DNA of 44,423 nt. Source: JAVKSM01 sp039583705. Its GTDB lineage: Bacteria > Actinomycetota > Actinomycetes > Mycobacteriales > Pseudonocardiaceae. Positions 41,744-44,423 of this stretch are shown piece by piece. The notes under the pieces were generated by a model. The model worked only from the letters and a program-made list of their open reading frames with translations, made no database searches and had not been told where the DNA came from. Position 1 is the first letter of the stretch; each line of letters begins with the position of its first letter. Location of the stretch: NCBI GenBank assembly GCA_039583705.1, contig JAVKSM010000006.1, positions 1 through 44,423 of the forward strand, read 5' to 3'. The position numbers and the translations under genes are program-made.

Positions 41744-41753
41744 GAGGAGTTGG

Positions 41754-44423
41754 ATGTCGAACAGGGACGTGCCCGCCGGTGGAGCCGGTGGGCACCTGGC
41801 CACACCCGGGCGGGCTGCCGGGCTGGATCTGCCGGACCGGCTGCGTGTGCACGCGCTGGCGAAACTGCTGGCCGTGTCCAGCCGGCAGGTGCTGGCCGAG
41901 CTCGCCGAGTTGGGCTCGCCAGCCCGCAGCGCACAGTCCAGCGTTGACCGCGAGACAGCGGTCCGAGTGGCCGCGGCGCTGCTCCCGGACGGCACGGACG
42001 GCACGGACGCCGCGCCTGTCGCCGACGCGGAGGCTGACCGGGATTCGGGCGAGGTGGGTGGCGGCCCAGGGCAAGCCGACCAACTGGCCCCGCTTTTCGC
42101 CCCGCCGGTGTTCCTGTCGCCCCAGCCTCGTCCGGCCGTGGGAGCCGAACCCGTGGCGGGCGGCGATGCGGAGGACCGAGGCGAGGACGGCGAGGCGGCG
42201 GACTCCGAGGCGGCGGACTCCGAGGCGGCGGACTCCGAGGAGCCACGTCGGCGTCGACGCCGGGGGCGGCGGGGTCGTGGTCGGGGCCGGGGCGCCGACC
42301 AGGACGGGGGCGACGACCAGGACGAGGCCGGCGACGCCAGCGCTGCCAGCGCCACCCGCGAGCCCGCGCAGCCCCAGGAGACCCCGGAGCCGGCGGCGGG
42401 CGAGCAGCCGGAGACCGCAACCGCGGCTGAGGGTGATGAGGGCGAGCCTGACGGGGATGGTGGGGAGGGCGGCACCACGACCTCGCGTCGCCGCCGTCGG
42501 CGCCGGCGGCGCAACGCCGGCGCCGACGGGGGCGAGGAGCAGCGCGCGGACGACCCGCTCGACACCGTCCTCCACGTTCGGGCGGCCGGGCTCCCGGAGA
42601 CCGGCCGGGCAGAGGGCGGACGACGGGACGGCGACGAGGTCCAGGGTGTCCGCGGCTCGACCCGACTGGAGGCCAAGCGGCAGCGCCGCCGGGACGGGCG
42701 GGAGGCCGGTCGGCGTCGGTTGCCGATCCTGTCGGAGTCGGAGTTCCTGGCGCGCCGGGAGTCCGTCGAGCGCACGATGGTCGTCCGCCAGCGCGGCGAG
42801 CGCACCCAGATCGGCGTGCTCGAGGACGGGGTGCTCGTCGAGCATTTCGTCACCAGCGCCGGATCGGCGTCGATGGTGGGCAACGTCTACCTGGGTCGGG
42901 TGCAGAACGTGCTGCCGAGCATGGAGGCGGCATTCGTCGACATCGGCCGGGGCCGCAACGCCGTGCTCTACGCGGGCGAGGTCGACTGGGACGCCGCGGG
43001 TCTCGAAGGCAAGCAGCGCCGTATCGAGCAGGCGCTGTCCTCCGGCGACAGCGTGCTGGTGCAGGTCACCAAGGACCCCGTGGGCCACAAGGGGGCACGG
43101 CTGACGACCCAGATCAGCCTGCCCGGCCGCTTCCTGGTCTACGTGCCCTCGGGCGGCGCCACGGGGATCAGTCGCAAGCTGCCCGACGTCGAGCGTCGCC
43201 GACTCAAGGATCTGCTCCGCCAGATCGTGCCCGACGACGCGGGCGTGATCATCCGCACCGCCTCGGAGGGGGTGAGCGAGGCGGAGCTGGACCGCGACGT
43301 GCGCCGGTTGCAGGCCCAGTGGAAGGTCATCAACGCCAAGATGGAGTCGAAGACCAGCAAGGCGCCGCAACTGCTCTACGAGGAGCCCGACCTGCTCATC
43401 AAGGTCGTGCGCGACCTGTTCAACGAGGACTTCTCCGGCCTGGTGGTCTCCGGCGAGGATGCCTGGGACACCCTCGATGCCTACGTCTCGCATGTGGCGC
43501 CGGACCTCGCGTCGCGCCTGCACCGCCACGTCGGCACCGCCGATGTGTTCACCGAGTACCGCATCGACGAGCAGATTCTCAAGGCGTTGGAGCGGAAGGT
43601 GTGGCTGCCCTCCGGCGGCACCCTGGTCATCGACCGCACCGAAGCGATGACGGTGATCGACGTCAACACCGGCAAGTTCACCGGCTCCGGGGGGAACCTC
43701 GAGGAAACCGTCACCCGCAACAACCTCGAGGCGGCCGAAGAGATCGTCCGCCAATTGCGGCTGCGGGACATCGGCGGGATCATCGTCATCGATTTCATCG
43801 ACATGGTCCTCGAGACCAACCGCGACCTCGTGCTGCGCCGGCTCACCGAGTGTCTCGCCCGGGACCGCACCCGCCATCAGGTCGCAGAGGTGACGTCGCT
43901 GGGCCTGGTGCAGATGACGCGCAAGCGGGTCGGCGCCGGGTTGCTGGATGTCTACTCACTGCCGTGCGAGGTCTGTCGGGGCCGTGGTGTGATCGTCTCC
44001 ACCGAGCCGGTCGAGCAGCATGATCCCAGCCCGGTGCTGGTCGCGCCCCCACCGGAGCCTGCCGTGACCCCGCAGCGGTCCCGCGGCCGTGCCAAGCGGG
44101 GGGACGCGACTCCGACGCCGGAGCCGGTGGCGCCGCCCCCAGCCTCGCGACCGACCCCAGACGCCGCTGTGGAACCTGAGGTGAGCGCGGCACAGGTGAG
44201 GGTGTCCGAGGTATCGGGTGCGGAGATTTCAGACAACGGCGCCACGACGGCGGTGACCGAACCGGAGAGCGGCGGCCCACTCGTCCTGCCGCAGGCCGCG
44301 CCCGGGGGGGCGAGGAATGGCCGCCAGCGGACGGCAGCCCCCGGTGAACCCCCCGGTGAGCCCGCCTCCGGGCCGGCCGCTGATGCGGAGGACCGCCGGG
44401 ACGGCGAGGTGGCCGCGGGCCGC
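41754..44423 (+). CDS. rne: Ribonuclease E/G, 3' end beyond the window
   Basis: 890 codons visible, no stop before the edge. Residues 1-~335 are a disordered acidic and Arg-rich N-terminal extension (RRRRRRGRRGRGRGRG, later a run of nine Arg), as in actinobacterial RNase E. The S1 domain starts near 340. Catalytic Asp636 is in VIDVNTGKF and Asp680 in IVIDFIDM. The Zn-link CEVC (738-741) is in LPCEVCRGRG. A disordered Pro/Ala tail begins after ~750. It is the main endonuclease of mRNA decay and rRNA processing. ATG 41754 follows GGAGGAG. Confidence 0.95.
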   Translation, partial: MSNRDVPAGGAGGHLATPGRAAGLDLPDRLRVHALAKLLAVSSRQVLAELAELGSPARSAQSSVDRETAVRVAAALLPDGTDGTDAAPVADAEADRDSGEVGGGPGQADQLAPLFAPPVFLSPQPRPAVGAEPVAGGDAEDRGEDGEAADSEAADSEAADSEEPRRRRRRGRRGRGRGRGADQDGGDDQDEAGDASAASATREPAQPQETPEPAAGEQPETATAAEGDEGEPDGDGGEGGTTTSRRRRRRRRRNAGADGGEEQRADDPLDTVLHVRAAGLPETGRAEGGRRDGDEVQGVRGSTRLEAKRQRRRDGREAGRRRLPILSESEFLARRESVERTMVVRQRGERTQIGVLEDGVLVEHFVTSAGSASMVGNVYLGRVQNVLPSMEAAFVDIGRGRNAVLYAGEVDWDAAGLEGKQRRIEQALSSGDSVLVQVTKDPVGHKGARLTTQISLPGRFLVYVPSGGATGISRKLPDVERRRLKDLLRQIVPDDAGVIIRTASEGVSEAELDRDVRRLQAQWKVINAKMESKTSKAPQLLYEEPDLLIKVVRDLFNEDFSGLVVSGEDAWDTLDAYVSHVAPDLASRLHRHVGTADVFTEYRIDEQILKALERKVWLPSGGTLVIDRTEAMTVIDVNTGKFTGSGGNLEETVTRNNLEAAEEIVRQLRLRDIGGIIVIDFIDMVLETNRDLVLRRLTECLARDRTRHQVAEVTSLGLVQMTRKRVGAGLLDVYSLPCEVCRGRGVIVSTEPVEQHDPSPVLVAPPPEPAVTPQRSRGRAKRGDATPTPEPVAPPPASRPTPDAAVEPEVSAAQVRVSEVSGAEISDNGATTAVTEPESGGPLVLPQAAPGGARNGRQRTAAPGEPPGEPASGPAADAEDRRDGEVAAGR
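42192..42236 (+). repeat. 15-bp tandem repeat in rne
   Basis: Three perfect in-frame units of 15 bp encode EAADS repeats in the acidic part of the RNase E N-terminal extension, directly before an Arg-rich block. Confidence 0.85.

Overview
The window is high-GC actinobacterial chromosome. The evidence is a strong GC bias at third codon positions, many GTG starts, repeated 4-nt GTGA/ATGA gene overlaps, and several genes preceded by a TANNNT -10 element only 6-8 nt from the start codon (leaderless layout). Gene order follows two blocks known from Mycobacterium tuberculosis (Rv1691-Rv1713 and Rv2462c-Rv2444c). An lprG-p55 pair and the alanine dehydrogenase next to xerD suggest a Pseudonocardiales-like lineage; that placement is inference.

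Layout. 1-120: 3' end of a 5S rRNA gene and its terminator hairpin. 135-18316 (+): TPR protein, HAD phosphatase, a small protein, tlyA, nadK, recN, steA, pyrG, NUDIX hydrolase, ald, xerD, parA, scpA, scpB, an rRNA pseudouridine synthase, aroH, cmk, plsC, der. This is a dense housekeeping block for nucleotide supply, DNA repair and chromosome segregation/condensation. 18313-19785 (-): CPA1 cation/proton antiporter, converging on der with overlapping stop codons.

19858-25400 is the accessory part. An intact tRNA-Pro(GGG) is followed by a graveyard: the first ~50 codons of a tyrosine integrase, the 3' part of a group II intron reverse transcriptase, an IS4-type transposase fragment, a broken HUH-type replication initiator, and the 3' half of a tRNA-Pro(UGG) gene. 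Together these look like a decayed actinomycete integrative element. Then, on the minus strand, comes a three-gene cluster: a MarR regulator, the last membrane segment of an MFS transporter carrying three carboxypeptidase-regulatory-like beta-sandwich domains, and a YceI lipocalin-like protein carrying one more such domain. This cluster is the best candidate for an undescribed system, although its transporter has lost its N-terminal part here.

25645-30019 (+): trigger factor, clpP1, clpP2, clpX (folding and proteolysis). 30030-32099: molybdenum-cofactor genes (fdhD, a DUF6457-type protein, and mobA with a MoaD-like C-terminal extension). 32138-36551 (+): valS, folC and a DUF4233 membrane protein, translationally coupled. 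36548-38790 (-): p55-type MFS exporter and lprG-type lipoprotein. 38874-41657 (+): fused B12-binding/radical-SAM protein. 41754-end (+): RNase E/G, cut by the window edge, with a strong inverted repeat in its leader.
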